A stretch of DNA of 64,000 bases from Verrucomicrobiales bacterium (GCA_024233215.1 JACKPW010000020.1:1-64000); one strand, 5' to 3'. Counted from the stretch's first letter, positions 7,530 to 17,483 are shown. Program-made: numbers and translations. Notes: generated from the letters alone by a model not told the origin.

Positions 7530-10500
7530 ATGCGGGCAGCGGGGATCATCGACGGCCGGGGGGTCGTTGCGGCAAATCGACGTTGGCGAGTCGGTGCGGT
7601 TGCGTCTTTGCTGGGGGCGATCCCGGGGATGCTGGCCCTGATTCTCTGCCAGGGATTGATGGCGATGGAGGTCACGCCGTGCGGAGATTACATGCTGGCC
7701 TGCTGGAAGACCGAGGACGGCTTGCCCCAGAGTTCGGTGCCTGCGATGGCGCGCACCCCTGACGGCTACCTCTGGCTGGCGACTTTCAATGGGTTGACGC
7801 GGTTTGACGGGGTGCGTTTCGTGGTCTTTGACACCACGAACCTCCCCGGCCTGCCGGACAATCGCATCACCCGGTTGCTGGCGACCCCGGAGGGTGCGTT
7901 GTGGCTCATCACGGAAGCCGGGCAAGTGGCGCGGTTGGCGGAGGGGGTGTGCCGGAGCTTTGGAGTGCCGGACGGGCTGCCGGTTGCGGGGGTTCGGGGG
8001 TTGGCGGCGGCGGATGACGGCACTGTCTGGGTGGCGGGTCGACGGAAGGGGTTGTGGCGTTTGGAACGGGATCGGTTCATCGAGACGGAACTTCCCGGAG
8101 GGATGGAGGAGTGGCCGATCCACAGCATTGTGCCGGCGGTACAGGAGGGATTCTGGATCAACCATCGCGTCGGAGTCTACCGGTGGCGTGGAGGTGAGTG
8201 GAGCCCGGTTACCGAGGATCGCGGCAGTCCGCCGCGCGGGGTGGAGGCCCTGTGTCGGGGGGGAGGAGAGAACCTTTTTGCGGTGGGGCGCGAGGGGATG
8301 TGGCGACGCGTGGCCGGGGCATGGCAGTCCGTGGTGGCTTCCTGTCCTGATTTCGGACTGACCGTGACCGCATTTGCCGGGGATGGGGAGGGAACCCTGT
8401 GGGTGGCAACCTACGACCAGGGACTGTTCCGGTTCGATGCGGCGGACGGGTGGCGGCATTTCACCGTGGGAAATGGCCTGCCCACGCGGTCGCTCCGAAG
8501 CTTGTACGCGGACCCGGAAGGGAACCTGTGGGTCGGTACCGACGGCGAGGGATTGCTGCGGTTGCGGCCGCGTCCCTGGCGGACGCTCACCCGGCGGGAT
8601 GGCCTTGGGATTGATGCGGTGCATTCCGTGGCCGAGGATTCCGCGGGGCGGGTCTGGCTGGTGGGGGGGACTTCACAGCCCTTCTGGGTGGAGAACGGGG
8701 CTGTCTCGCCGGCGAAGGTTCCCGTGGCGTCACTTCCCCCGCAAACGGTGTGGGGCGTCCTCGCCGCCCGTGATGGCACGGTCTGGATCGGTACCTATCA
8801 CGGGCATGTGAACCGGATTCGGGACGGGCAGCTGACCCACTTCGGGGAGGCCCGGGGCGTCGATGTCGGCACGGTCCGGGCCCTGCTGGAGGATGGTGAT
8901 GGGGCGGTCTGGGTGGGTGGTACCCGGGGGTTGTTTCGGATCTTCAACGAGGAGGTGACCGGCTTTCGGGAGGCCGACGGAATGTCCTCGGAGGTCGTCA
9001 CCGCGCTGGCCGCGGACGCGCATGGCCGGCTGTACGTGGGAACTCTGGATGGCGGGCTCAACCGGTTGGAAGACGGGCGGTTCACGGTCTTCGGGAGGGA
9101 GGATGGACTGCCGAACCAGCGCATCACCGCGCTGCACCTGGACGCTGCCGGGGTGTTGTGGGTCGGCACGCATCGAGGGGGGCTGACGCGGTTCGAGGAC
9201 GGCCGGTTCTTTGGCTACCAGGCCTGTCGGGACCTGGCGACCCTGACTCCGGTCTCGCTGTTGGAGGATGATTGCGGTTGGCTGTGGATGGGGTCCAGCC
9301 GGGGCATTGCCCGCATCTCAAAGGCGGCCCTGCAGGCCTTTGCCGGCGATTGCACGCGGCGGTTGGACCTCCAGATGTTCGACCGCACGGATGGTCTGGA
9401 ATCGATGGAGTGCAGCAGCATTCAACCGGGTTCCTGCCGCACGGCTGACGGGACCCTCTGGTTTGGCACGGCCCGGGGTGCCGCCTGCGTGCATCCGGCC
9501 CGGGTTCCTTCGCGGTCGGTATCGCCGCGGGTGCTGGTGGAGGAGGTGCGGGTGGATGACCGGGTGGCATGGGTGAACCGGACTCCCTCGCGACCCGGGG
9601 CGGCGGGGGCGGAAAAGCGTGTGATCACCGTGGAACCCGGGCTGCATCGCATCGAGTTTCATTACACCGGCCTGAGCCTCACCGCTTCGGAACGGATACG
9701 CTTCCGGTGTTTGCTGGAGGGCTCCGAACCGGGTTGGACCGACGTGGGACCGTTGCGGGTGGCGAACTACACCGGTCTGGCGCCGGGACGTTATGCGTTT
9801 CGGGTGATTGCCGGGAACGATTCGGGAGTCTGGAGTGATCCGGGTGACGAATTTGGCCTGATCGTACGAGCCCCGTGGTATCAGACCCGCTGGTTTTTGG
9901 CGCTGGCCATCCTGCTGGCCGGGGCGGTGGTGGTCTGGTTTTACGAGCGACGGGTGCAGCGCCTGCGGAAGACGCGGGCGTTGCAGGAGGGGTTCTCGCG
10001 GCGGTTACTGGAGTCTCAGGAGGCTGAACGCAAACGCCTGGCGGGAGAACTCCACGACGGGCTCGGGCAGGATCTGCTTCTGATCAAGAACCGGGCGGTG
10101 CTGGCCCGGGAGGCTCCTGACGCGGGTCGCCACGCCGTGGCCGAAGTGGAGAAGATCGCGGAGGCTGCCACTCGTGCGATTGATTCGGTCCGGGCCATGG
10201 CCCACGTCCTGCGACCGTATGAACTCGACCGGCTTGGACTGGCGGGCGCCATTGAATCGATGAACGACCGGGTTGCCGGGACCACCGGCCTGGTTTTCCA
10301 CAGCCGGTTGGAGGATCCGGACAGCCGCCTGACCGGCGAGCAGCGGACCATGATCTACCGCATCCTGCAGGAGGGTCTGAACAACATTGTGAAGCATGCC
10401 GGAGCAACGGAGGTGTTCCTGGAACTTCACGTTGAGGATCACCACCTGACGCTGCGACTGCAGGATGACGGCCGGGGGTTTGCCCCGATCGAGGAGGGGG

Positions 10501-10667
10501 CGGAGCAGACCGGGGACGGGCAGGGCCTGGCCGGGATCCGCGAGCGGGCGCGCCTGCTCGGGGCGGACCTGCGAATTCAAAGCGCGCCGGGGATGGGGAC
10601 CGTATTGACCTTGAATCTGCCCCTCCAGCCCGGAAAGCTCGGGGTGAGTTGTTCCCGGCCCTCATGA
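7530..10667 (+). CDS. Beta-propeller (Reg_prop) sensor histidine kinase
   Basis: The product is 1045 aa. An N-terminal hydrophobic stretch (about 22-45) is a signal anchor or signal peptide. Residues about 50-690 contain many Reg_prop repeats of the type GLPDNRITRLLATPEGALWL, expected to form two seven-bladed propellers outside the membrane. A Y_Y_Y domain (about 710-785) follows. A transmembrane helix lies at about 789-806. The cytoplasmic part has a HisKA_3 dimerisation domain with His842 in ERKRLAGELHDGLGQ and an HATPase_c domain (NNIVKHAGA, then DDGRGF and GLAGIRERA). Relatives sense polysaccharide breakdown products. It shares an ATGA overlap with its response regulator, and the nearby secreted glycosidases are possible targets (inference). 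Confidence 0.95.
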   Translation: MRAAGIIDGRGVVAANRRWRVGAVASLLGAIPGMLALILCQGLMAMEVTPCGDYMLACWKTEDGLPQSSVPAMARTPDGYLWLATFNGLTRFDGVRFVVFDTTNLPGLPDNRITRLLATPEGALWLITEAGQVARLAEGVCRSFGVPDGLPVAGVRGLAAADDGTVWVAGRRKGLWRLERDRFIETELPGGMEEWPIHSIVPAVQEGFWINHRVGVYRWRGGEWSPVTEDRGSPPRGVEALCRGGGENLFAVGREGMWRRVAGAWQSVVASCPDFGLTVTAFAGDGEGTLWVATYDQGLFRFDAADGWRHFTVGNGLPTRSLRSLYADPEGNLWVGTDGEGLLRLRPRPWRTLTRRDGLGIDAVHSVAEDSAGRVWLVGGTSQPFWVENGAVSPAKVPVASLPPQTVWGVLAARDGTVWIGTYHGHVNRIRDGQLTHFGEARGVDVGTVRALLEDGDGAVWVGGTRGLFRIFNEEVTGFREADGMSSEVVTALAADAHGRLYVGTLDGGLNRLEDGRFTVFGREDGLPNQRITALHLDAAGVLWVGTHRGGLTRFEDGRFFGYQACRDLATLTPVSLLEDDCGWLWMGSSRGIARISKAALQAFAGDCTRRLDLQMFDRTDGLESMECSSIQPGSCRTADGTLWFGTARGAACVHPARVPSRSVSPRVLVEEVRVDDRVAWVNRTPSRPGAAGAEKRVITVEPGLHRIEFHYTGLSLTASERIRFRCLLEGSEPGWTDVGPLRVANYTGLAPGRYAFRVIAGNDSGVWSDPGDEFGLIVRAPWYQTRWFLALAILLAGAVVVWFYERRVQRLRKTRALQEGFSRRLLESQEAERKRLAGELHDGLGQDLLLIKNRAVLAREAPDAGRHAVAEVEKIAEAATRAIDSVRAMAHVLRPYELDRLGLAGAIESMNDRVAGTTGLVFHSRLEDPDSRLTGEQRTMIYRILQEGLNNIVKHAGATEVFLELHVEDHHLTLRLQDDGRGFAPIEEGAEQTGDGQGLAGIRERARLLGADLRIQSAPGMGTVLTLNLPLQPGKLGVSCSRPS

Positions 10668-11317
10668 ACCAGCCTGCCCGGATCCTGATTGTCGATGACC
10701 ACCCGATTTTTCGGGAGGGGGTGAAGCAGGTGCTGGCTGCCGCGATGGGGGTGACGGTGGTGGGGGAGGCCCGCGACGGTCCGGAAGCCCTCTCCCTCGT
10801 CGAGTCGCTGATCCCCGATGTGGTCCTGCTGGATCTGAGCATGCCGGGTCCGCACGGGCTCGACCTGATCGAGCCGTTGCGTGGTGGGGGGAGGAGGGGT
10901 CACGTGGTGGTCCTCACGATGCATCGGGAGGATCAGGCGGTTTGCGCGGCGCTCGACCGTGGGGCGGAGGGTTACGTCCTGAAGGAAAGCGCGGCGGAGA
11001 CCCTTGTTCAGGCGATTCAGACCGTGCTCCGTGGCGAGGTCTACGTCACCCCGGTGCTGGCGGGGGCGCTGGTGCGACGCTCCAACCGGTCCCGGCGTCT
11101 GCACCAGGAGCAACCCGGGCTGGACCAGCTGACCCCCACCGAGCGGCGCGTGCTCAAGTTGGTGGCGGCCAGCCACACCAGTCGGGAGATCGCCGCACGG
11201 CTGTTCGTCAGCCCGCGAACGGTGGAAACCCACCGTGCCCACATCTGTGAGAAACTGGGGCTTCACGGCAATCATGCGCTTCTGCAGTTTGCGATCGAAC
11301 ACCGGGCCGAATTGTGA
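10664..11317 (+). CDS. NarL/FixJ-type response regulator
   Basis: The product is 217 aa. A receiver domain (about 5-120) has the acidic pair Asp11/Asp12, the phosphorylated Asp57 in VVLLDLSMPG and the conserved Lys in VLKESA. A LuxR-type helix-turn-helix follows (about 150-210, LTPTERRVLKLVAASHTSRE). The start ATG at 10664 overlaps the TGA stop of the kinase gene as ATGA, the sign of translational coupling, so the two form a cognate pair. An ATG five codons upstream is possible but less likely. DNA targets cannot be read from the sequence. Confidence 0.96.
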   Translation: MNQPARILIVDDHPIFREGVKQVLAAAMGVTVVGEARDGPEALSLVESLIPDVVLLDLSMPGPHGLDLIEPLRGGGRRGHVVVLTMHREDQAVCAALDRGAEGYVLKESAAETLVQAIQTVLRGEVYVTPVLAGALVRRSNRSRRLHQEQPGLDQLTPTERRVLKLVAASHTSREIAARLFVSPRTVETHRAHICEKLGLHGNHALLQFAIEHRAEL

Positions 11318-11490
11318 CGCTCACGGCCCCCGGACAATGGGGGCGACAGTCCGGTTCGTTGAACTGATGACCGGTTTTCCGGACGACGGTCGGGCTTCGA
11401 TTGGAGCGGTAACGTGCGGAGAAAGCGGGCGTCAAACCACCTTCGACAACCGGGCATTCCAGTCCTCTGAACCGCGGGCGGGCGGGCGCG

Positions 11491-14400
11491 CTACCACCGG
11501 AAGAACCGGTAGGGATCATCCCATTCCTGCGGCTCATCGCCGTAGAGTCCCTCCAACCAGCGATGTTCGTTGGCTTCCTTTCCCACCGGGACGTGGAAAT
11601 GCTCCAACAGGGGCGTCTCCAGACCCACTCCGAGGTTCGCCAGGAGGCGGCTGAGCAGGAACGCCGCCCGTCGATGGGTCCGGCGCAGGTTGGCCTGCGG
11701 GCTGTCCGGAAACTGCCAGGGTGGCATCTGGCAGAACACGACGTTCAATCCCGGCAACCGCCCAAGCACGCCATCTCCAATCGCCTGGGTGGGATCCGAA
11801 AGGAGCGGCAGGGGCCGGGGATCGCGGTTGTGCACGTCCGCCGCACTCACCCCGGCCAGCGGCGACGCGGCGGTGAACGGCTCGAGGGACGCGGCGATGT
11901 GTTCGGTCCGGCGCATCGGCACAGGGATCGCCAGCAGGTTTTCGATCTCCGCCTGCTCCAGGCCCAGCGCCAGCAGGTGTCCGCCGCCTTTCAGACCATC
12001 CTGAATGAGGGACTTCCGGTCGGCCAGTTCCCGATCGGCGCCGGGGCCCAGGATCAGGACCGTGTGGGTGTCCCACTGGTTTCCGGCGAAGGGATCCACG
12101 AGCCGCACACCTCCGGCTTCGAGTGCCTGCCGACCGGCTGCTTCGCCGGCGTAGCAGGCGTTGCGGCGTGTCGGGGGCTTCCAGTTGGCCACGTAGTCCA
12201 ACAGATTCCGAACCAGGCGATCGGCGGCGGGGTCCGATTCGGTTCGTCCCGTCACGTCCAGTTGGCAGAAGAGGACCATGCCCCGGCCCTCGCGGTACTC
12301 GAGCAACGGGCTGTACTGCAGACTGAAGCCGCCGTCGAGAATCGGCAGAAAATCACCAAAGGCCGGCTTTTCGATCAACGCGGAAGCCACGCTGCCGCGA
12401 TTGCCGCAACGCCAGAGTCGCGTGACGGGGATGCCGCACCAGTCGACGGTCGGGGCACCGTTGAACTTGGGATCGAGTTTGTATTCCAGGCGCGGCGGCA
12501 GGGTGGTGGCTTCCCCGCGCCAGTCCCGCAAGTGATCGGTGTCGAGACCCGCCAGGGCGGGGTGACTGGCGATCCGCGGCCAGACTTGTCGCAGTCCATA
12601 CTCGGCCACGCGGAAACCGAGACGCTTCTCCAGCACCTCGCCGGTCTGCTCGAAGATGATCACCTTCAGGCCGTCCCGGACCGCAGCGAGTTCCGGCAAC
12701 CGACCCTCAAGGGTGATCGCCTGTTTGCCCAGAATCAGCAGGTCGTGATCGGACGGTACTCCCTGTGCTTCCACGGGTTCAGCTGGCACTCCGAGCCTTC
12801 CGAGGAGGGCGGTCGTTTCACCTTTCGGATCAAACAGCAGCGCGCTTGCCTGCGCAGGCCCGACTCCCTTCCCCGCTTTGGGTGAGCGGATCGGGGTGCG
12901 GGGGCTGGCTGATGATGCCGTGGGCAACGGTGGCAGCGCGTTTAGCGTGAACCGGTCCTCCTGCACCGGGCCGCCGTTGAACGTGAACTTCGCGCCCAGT
13001 TCGTATGTGCCGGACGGCAGCGTTGCGGGCAGCGCAACCTCGATCGGCACACGGACTTGCTGGCCGGTGGGGATCGTGATTCGCGTCTCGCCGGTGACCT
13101 TCTCCGGCAGGTCCAGCCGCCATTGACAGTGACAGGACAAACCGACACGCGAGTTGTTGATGACAATGAGCTGCTTTGTGACGGTTTCGCCGGGCAGGAA
13201 GTTGTGGTCCTTGCTGGTGAACGCCCCCGGTTTGCCAGCGATGTAGCAGAGCAAAGGTCCGTTGTTGCGCTGCAACGCCTCAGCCGCCGGCGTGGCAATC
13301 CAGTCTTCGAGTCTGAATCCAAGGTCCAACCGCTCGTACCGCGGGTCCTCAAAGTCGGGCCTGAAGCCCGGCCGTTGCAGTTGATCCCAGTCAACCTGCA
13401 CCTCGCGCCGACGCTTGTCCGCACCCTCACGGAGCTTCCAGAAGTGGCCGTATTCCCACGGTGAAATCGCCGACACACCCCAGGTGCGGAAGGCCCGCCA
13501 GTTGTCGGTGAGGTATTGCGCAAAGACCGGGTAGCGTTCGTCGAAGACCGTGGAACCGACCTGGTGCGGATAGTCCCAGCGATGCCACACCCGGCCTTCG
13601 CGGTATTGGCGGGCTTCCCAGCGGAGATTCTCCTTTTCCGCCTCGCTGATCCGGTAGGCCTCGTCGCCAAGGAACTGGGCATTCCATTCCGCCAGGCAAA
13701 ACTCCCAGGGGACCGCCGCACTGCCGAATTCCCGGCGCCCCTGATACCAGCCGCGGTAGAGGGTCCAGTCCCAGGTGAACGGCGCGCCGTACTCGCAAAG
13801 AAACACCGGCTTCACGCCCTCGGTGGCCCAGTGCTCGAACCAGTCAGACATCTCCTGAACCGGGACGAAGTTGGGATAGAAGTTGATGGCGTGCAACGGG
13901 CCGAGGTTGCCGGAGGCGTGATGATAGACGATGCGGGTCGGGTCCAACCGCTTCACGATGGTCTCGGCGCGCTCCGCTTTCGCGACATTGCGCAACGCCC
14001 AGGAATCGCGGGCGTCGTGAATGCCGTCAATCATGTCCGGGTTCATGTCCTCGCTGTAACCGGTGGCGTTGTGGCTCATGGAATACGCCACCACCGAGGG
14101 GTGATTTCGCGCGGCGCGAACGTAGAAGGCGGCATGTTCCGCATAACCGTTCCGCTCGTCGGCGTCCGGCATCTGCCAGTCGTAATGGCTGAAGTGCGGT
14201 TGTGAGAGGGCTACCAACATCCCGATGTTGTCCGCAGCGCGCAGGATTTCCGCGAAGGAAAGATGCGAACCGGGCAGGCAGTCGTAGTTGTGGGTGTACA
14301 CGAAGTTGATGCCGAGGTTCCTCAGCCGCATCATCAGGCTGAAGGTGGCCCCGGCGTCGCTCGCCAACAGCGTGCTGACCTGAGCGTTGTCGAGGGGGAC

Positions 14401-15477
14401 GGCCGACAGGAAGATTCGGGTGCCGTTCAGGTAGAAGTCCCGGCCCTCGATCCAGAACTCGCGAAAGCCGAAGCGCGTGGTCCAGGACTCATCGAGCAAT
14501 TGGCCGTCGGCGGTCAGCAGGGAGACCGTCAGATCGAAACGATACGGTGTGTTGAGGTCCCAGAGGTCATCCGGCAGCCAGTCCGCGGAGAAGCTGAGGC
14601 CGCCCTCGTCGAGGTCTTCAGCATTGAACTCCGGGCTGGTGAACTCCTTCTCGATGTTTCCATGCCGCGTGACGCGCGCCTGCAGCACGCAGGCCTGACC
14701 CGCGTTGAGGCCTTCCAGAGCTGTTCCCACCGTGATCCGGCCCTGACGCACGGAGGTGGTCACCTTCGTCTCCGTGATCCTTGGTCCCGGTGGCGTGCCG
14801 ACCAGAAAGACATCCCCGCACAAGCCACGACGGGCGACTCTGCCCTCGACTTCCCGGGCGGCGGCGGAATCGGTATAGGAAAGGAGCACCCCTTTCAGAG
14901 GCAGCGCGGCCACCAGCAGACTGAGCCGATGTCTCGTGCCGGGAACGCAGACGTTGGTGAGGTCGAGTTCTCCGCCCGGAAAGCGCATTTCCCCAACCTG
15001 CGTGCCGTCCAAGTATACCGTTGCGAAGGAGTTCAGATAATCCGATTGGAGCGTAACCCGGCGGCCGGTCCAGGATTCGGGCACGGTGATTTCGCGTTCG
15101 TACCAGGCCGCCTTGATGCTGCCGAGTCGCGCGTCCTGCCAGGCCGGGTGGCGCCAGACGGTCTGGCTGTCTTTCTGCATGTAGTCCGTAATGCCCGGCC
15201 AGCAGCCGGGGACCTTGAACCAGCCCCACTGATCGACCGGGATCGTGGTTGCCGTGTCTTCTCCGGGTTGCCAGCGCCAGAGACCATTCAGGCAGATCCG
15301 TTCGCGGGTTGGGGTGGTTTCGTGAAACGCGGAAGCGGGATCCCAGACAGCCCGGCCCCCTTCCGGCAGGGCTGCGGCGAAATCGGCCGCGGAGGTGTCG
15401 GGCAACCCACCCAGGAGGACCAGCAAGGGGATGACGCTGGCGGTCCGGCCCGGACAGCGGCGGAAGGCGTGCTTCAT
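11491..15477 (-). CDS. Very large secreted GH2-like glycoside hydrolase
   Basis: The product is 1328 aa with a signal peptide (about 1-31). Residues about 35-215 form a GH2 sugar-binding jelly roll (NGLWRWQPGED), then an Ig-like domain and a TIM barrel (about 330-680). The barrel has the expected nucleophile region PVFLCEYGAPF (Glu562). At the usual acid/base position, where GH2 enzymes have Asn-Glu, the sequence reads MSHNATG (Asn470-Ala471). The C-terminal 500 residues contain an Ig-like part and a ThuA/glutamine-amidotransferase-like region. GH2 members act as beta-galactosidases, glucuronidases or mannosidases; the substrate here is not predictable, and activity is doubtful given Ala471. 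A dispersed repeat is inserted in frame at 12850-12906. Confidence 0.85.
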   Translation of the reverse strand: MKHAFRRCPGRTASVIPLLVLLGGLPDTSAADFAAALPEGGRAVWDPASAFHETTPTRERICLNGLWRWQPGEDTATTIPVDQWGWFKVPGCWPGITDYMQKDSQTVWRHPAWQDARLGSIKAAWYEREITVPESWTGRRVTLQSDYLNSFATVYLDGTQVGEMRFPGGELDLTNVCVPGTRHRLSLLVAALPLKGVLLSYTDSAAAREVEGRVARRGLCGDVFLVGTPPGPRITETKVTTSVRQGRITVGTALEGLNAGQACVLQARVTRHGNIEKEFTSPEFNAEDLDEGGLSFSADWLPDDLWDLNTPYRFDLTVSLLTADGQLLDESWTTRFGFREFWIEGRDFYLNGTRIFLSAVPLDNAQVSTLLASDAGATFSLMMRLRNLGINFVYTHNYDCLPGSHLSFAEILRAADNIGMLVALSQPHFSHYDWQMPDADERNGYAEHAAFYVRAARNHPSVVAYSMSHNATGYSEDMNPDMIDGIHDARDSWALRNVAKAERAETIVKRLDPTRIVYHHASGNLGPLHAINFYPNFVPVQEMSDWFEHWATEGVKPVFLCEYGAPFTWDWTLYRGWYQGRREFGSAAVPWEFCLAEWNAQFLGDEAYRISEAEKENLRWEARQYREGRVWHRWDYPHQVGSTVFDERYPVFAQYLTDNWRAFRTWGVSAISPWEYGHFWKLREGADKRRREVQVDWDQLQRPGFRPDFEDPRYERLDLGFRLEDWIATPAAEALQRNNGPLLCYIAGKPGAFTSKDHNFLPGETVTKQLIVINNSRVGLSCHCQWRLDLPEKVTGETRITIPTGQQVRVPIEVALPATLPSGTYELGAKFTFNGGPVQEDRFTLNALPPLPTASSASPRTPIRSPKAGKGVGPAQASALLFDPKGETTALLGRLGVPAEPVEAQGVPSDHDLLILGKQAITLEGRLPELAAVRDGLKVIIFEQTGEVLEKRLGFRVAEYGLRQVWPRIASHPALAGLDTDHLRDWRGEATTLPPRLEYKLDPKFNGAPTVDWCGIPVTRLWRCGNRGSVASALIEKPAFGDFLPILDGGFSLQYSPLLEYREGRGMVLFCQLDVTGRTESDPAADRLVRNLLDYVANWKPPTRRNACYAGEAAGRQALEAGGVRLVDPFAGNQWDTHTVLILGPGADRELADRKSLIQDGLKGGGHLLALGLEQAEIENLLAIPVPMRRTEHIAASLEPFTAASPLAGVSAADVHNRDPRPLPLLSDPTQAIGDGVLGRLPGLNVVFCQMPPWQFPDSPQANLRRTHRRAAFLLSRLLANLGVGLETPLLEHFHVPVGKEANEHRWLEGLYGDEPQEWDDPYRFFRW
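12850..12906. repeat. Dispersed repeat inserted in frame in the GH2-like gene
   Basis: On the minus strand this segment reads as CCCCGCACCCCGATCCGCTC followed by CACCCAAAGCGGGGAAGGGA. It belongs to the very common bacterial intergenic repeat whose alternative frame encodes a PHPxPLxxGEG peptide (here HPDPLTQSGEGS). In the GH2-like frame it gives RTPIRSPKAGKGVGPAQ, a Lys/Arg/Pro linker between two domains, with no frameshift. Confidence 0.65.
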
Positions 15478-15625
15478 GCCGGGATGTTGTGCCCGGGAAA
15501 GGGAGGAACAAGCAGATTCCGTGGAGCCTTCGGGGAACGGGCAGGTGGGTGGCGAGGGAACCTCACCCGCTCCGAATCGCTGAGGTCCCCGGCGGTTTGA
15601 AGGCGCGCGAGCTGTGATGACCGAG

Positions 15626-15657
15626 CAGCTTCGTGTTGCACCTGCAACAGGAAGTTG
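15626..15657. repeat. 32-bp palindromic element, copy 1
   Basis: Left part CAGCTTCGTGTTGCA, centre CC, then TGCAACAGGAAGTTG. It is a slightly imperfect version of the palindrome seen at 39644-39675. It lies about 165 bp upstream of the start of the GH2-like gene (minus strand) and just after the 3' end of the CRTAC1 gene. It could be a protein-binding site or a hairpin. Confidence 0.75.
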
Positions 15658-15708
15658 ATCGAGCGTGGGTGGGGAGTGGTGGGCGGTGGCGGGCTCAGGC
15701 AGGGGACT

Positions 15709-17436
15709 CTACTTGGCCGGTTCCCAGCGCGAAGGGCCCGGTTCGCGGATCGTCAGGAACTGGTCGGCGGGGAGGGAGGTCAGTTCTTGGTCCTTCCCGG
15801 AGGGCCAGCGGATGTGGATCCGGTCCACCTGGGCGATGTTGCCCAACCCGAAATGAAGGCGTGGATCGCTTTGGAAGAGATAGCTCGTCGGGCACCGGGC
15901 CTCCGCCTGCCACACCTGACCTCCGGCCTCCACCCGGACCAGGGCACCAAAGCCGTCCCGATTGCCCTGCGTGCCTTCCAGCCGGACGGTGAGGAAGTGG
16001 TTCGAACCCGGCGCGGTGTTGTGCAGCAGAACCGCGGGTTCACCGAGGGAATTGATCACCAGGTCCGGTCGGCCGTCGTTGTCGTAGTCCCACACGCCAC
16101 TGCCCCGGGCGTTCGTCTTCCGGAGGAAGAACTCGCCGGCACGATCCGAGGCGTTTTGGAAGCGGGCCTGACCGGTGTTTTGCAGCAACAGGGGCGGCAT
16201 TCCCAACATGAAGTGCGGATCGCCGTTGGCGATGAACACATCCAGGTCGCCGTCGTTGTCGTAGTCCAGAAAGCTTCCCCCCCAGCCGGTGAACTGCGAC
16301 GAGACCCTCAGGATGCCGGACGACTCGATCCGGTCTTCGAAGAAACCCAGATCGGAGTTCAGGTAAAGCGACGCGTTGCCAAAACGGGTCACCAACAGGT
16401 CCGGTCGGGTGTCGCCATCCACGTCCCCCACGCAGGCGCCCATGGAACCATCCGCCTTGCCGAAACCGTTGAAACCGACGCCCGTTTCCAGCGCGACATC
16501 CTTGAAATGGCCCTGGCCGTCGTTCTGCAGCAGCAGGTTTGCGGTCCCGTCATTCGAGACATACAGGTCGGCGTCGCCGTCCAGATCGTAGTCGAAGGCC
16601 GTGACGGACATGGCGCGATGCCCGGGCACGCGGATGCCGGAGGTTTCCGAGACGTCCTCGAAGGTGCCGTCACCCCGGTTGCGGTAGAGCACGTTGAACT
16701 CGGGATCGTAGGCCAGAGGACCGGGGTAGGGGGCCTTGCTGCCCTGGGCCGGTTTGATGGCAGGATCGAACACCAGGTAGTTCGCCACGAACAAATCCAG
16801 CCAGCCGTCGCGATCCGCATCCAGGAACGTGGCGGAAATGCCGGCACGATCATGGGTCAAGCCGGCCGGTGCCGTGACGTCCTTGAAGGTGCCGTCCCCG
16901 TTGTTTTGAAAGAGAATCACCCCGCCGAAGTTGACCACCAGCAGGTCGGTGTCCCCGTCGTTGTCATAATCCGCGGCGGCCGCGGTGGTGCCAAAACCGT
17001 GACCGGCCACCCCGGCGATCTCGGTGCGGTCTTCAAAGCTCCCGTCACCATGATTGCGGTAGAGCCGGTTCGGCCGGCGAACGGTTTCAGGCGGGGCATC
17101 CGAGAGTACCGGTGCCGGGCCGGAATTCACCAGGTAGAGGTCCAGGAGACCATCGCCGTCACAGTCGAAGACCACGCCGCCCGCGCCGTCGGATTCCATG
17201 ATATTCGACAGGTCGCCGTCGGCGAGTTGGTGTTGGAAGTTGATCCCGGCGGGTTGGGTGACGTCCGTGAAGAGCGGTTCCGCCCACGCCGGTGCCTGCG
17301 GACCGGGGGAGGGGGATGGGGCGGCGGTCTCCGCCGGTGCCCGTGATTGCGGCGACGGGTCGCAACCGGCGAGCAAAACCGCCGCCACGAGCCAAGGGGC
17401 CGGGGTGGTGAACGTTCGTCCACGCAATCGGTTCAT
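15709..17436 (-). CDS. CRTAC1-type FG-GAP/ASPIC lipoprotein
   Basis: The product is 575 aa. A lipoprotein signal ends LLAGC (Cys25 from the Met at 17436; another Met four codons upstream at 17448 is possible). A Pro/Ser/Ala linker precedes many VCBS/FG-GAP repeats (about 50-470), with DxDxDG calcium-binding loops such as FDCDGDGLLDLYL, YDNDGDTDLL and YDLDGDADLYV. The C-terminus is an ASPIC/UnbV domain (about 480-560, including RDGFGALVRVEAGG). Such proteins form beta-propellers on the cell surface and are abundant in Verrucomicrobia and Planctomycetes. Their ligand is unknown. It is followed on the same strand by the GH2-like gene 231 bp away, separated by a palindromic element. Confidence 0.92.
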   Translation of the reverse strand: MNRLRGRTFTTPAPWLVAAVLLAGCDPSPQSRAPAETAAPSPSPGPQAPAWAEPLFTDVTQPAGINFQHQLADGDLSNIMESDGAGGVVFDCDGDGLLDLYLVNSGPAPVLSDAPPETVRRPNRLYRNHGDGSFEDRTEIAGVAGHGFGTTAAAADYDNDGDTDLLVVNFGGVILFQNNGDGTFKDVTAPAGLTHDRAGISATFLDADRDGWLDLFVANYLVFDPAIKPAQGSKAPYPGPLAYDPEFNVLYRNRGDGTFEDVSETSGIRVPGHRAMSVTAFDYDLDGDADLYVSNDGTANLLLQNDGQGHFKDVALETGVGFNGFGKADGSMGACVGDVDGDTRPDLLVTRFGNASLYLNSDLGFFEDRIESSGILRVSSQFTGWGGSFLDYDNDGDLDVFIANGDPHFMLGMPPLLLQNTGQARFQNASDRAGEFFLRKTNARGSGVWDYDNDGRPDLVINSLGEPAVLLHNTAPGSNHFLTVRLEGTQGNRDGFGALVRVEAGGQVWQAEARCPTSYLFQSDPRLHFGLGNIAQVDRIHIRWPSGKDQELTSLPADQFLTIREPGPSRWEPAK

Positions 17437-17483
17437 CGGTGCGCCCATCGGAGTGCGCGGACGGATGGGGGTGGGCTTCGGCG

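Noticed and set aside
11326..11344. GCCCCC/GGGGGC hairpin after the response-regulator gene as a terminator
   Set aside because: The stem is only six base pairs and no T-run follows; not strong enough to list.
11563..12885. Open frame of 440 codons antisense to the GH2-like gene
   Set aside because: No domain or signal peptide, and the opposite strand holds a convincing protein.
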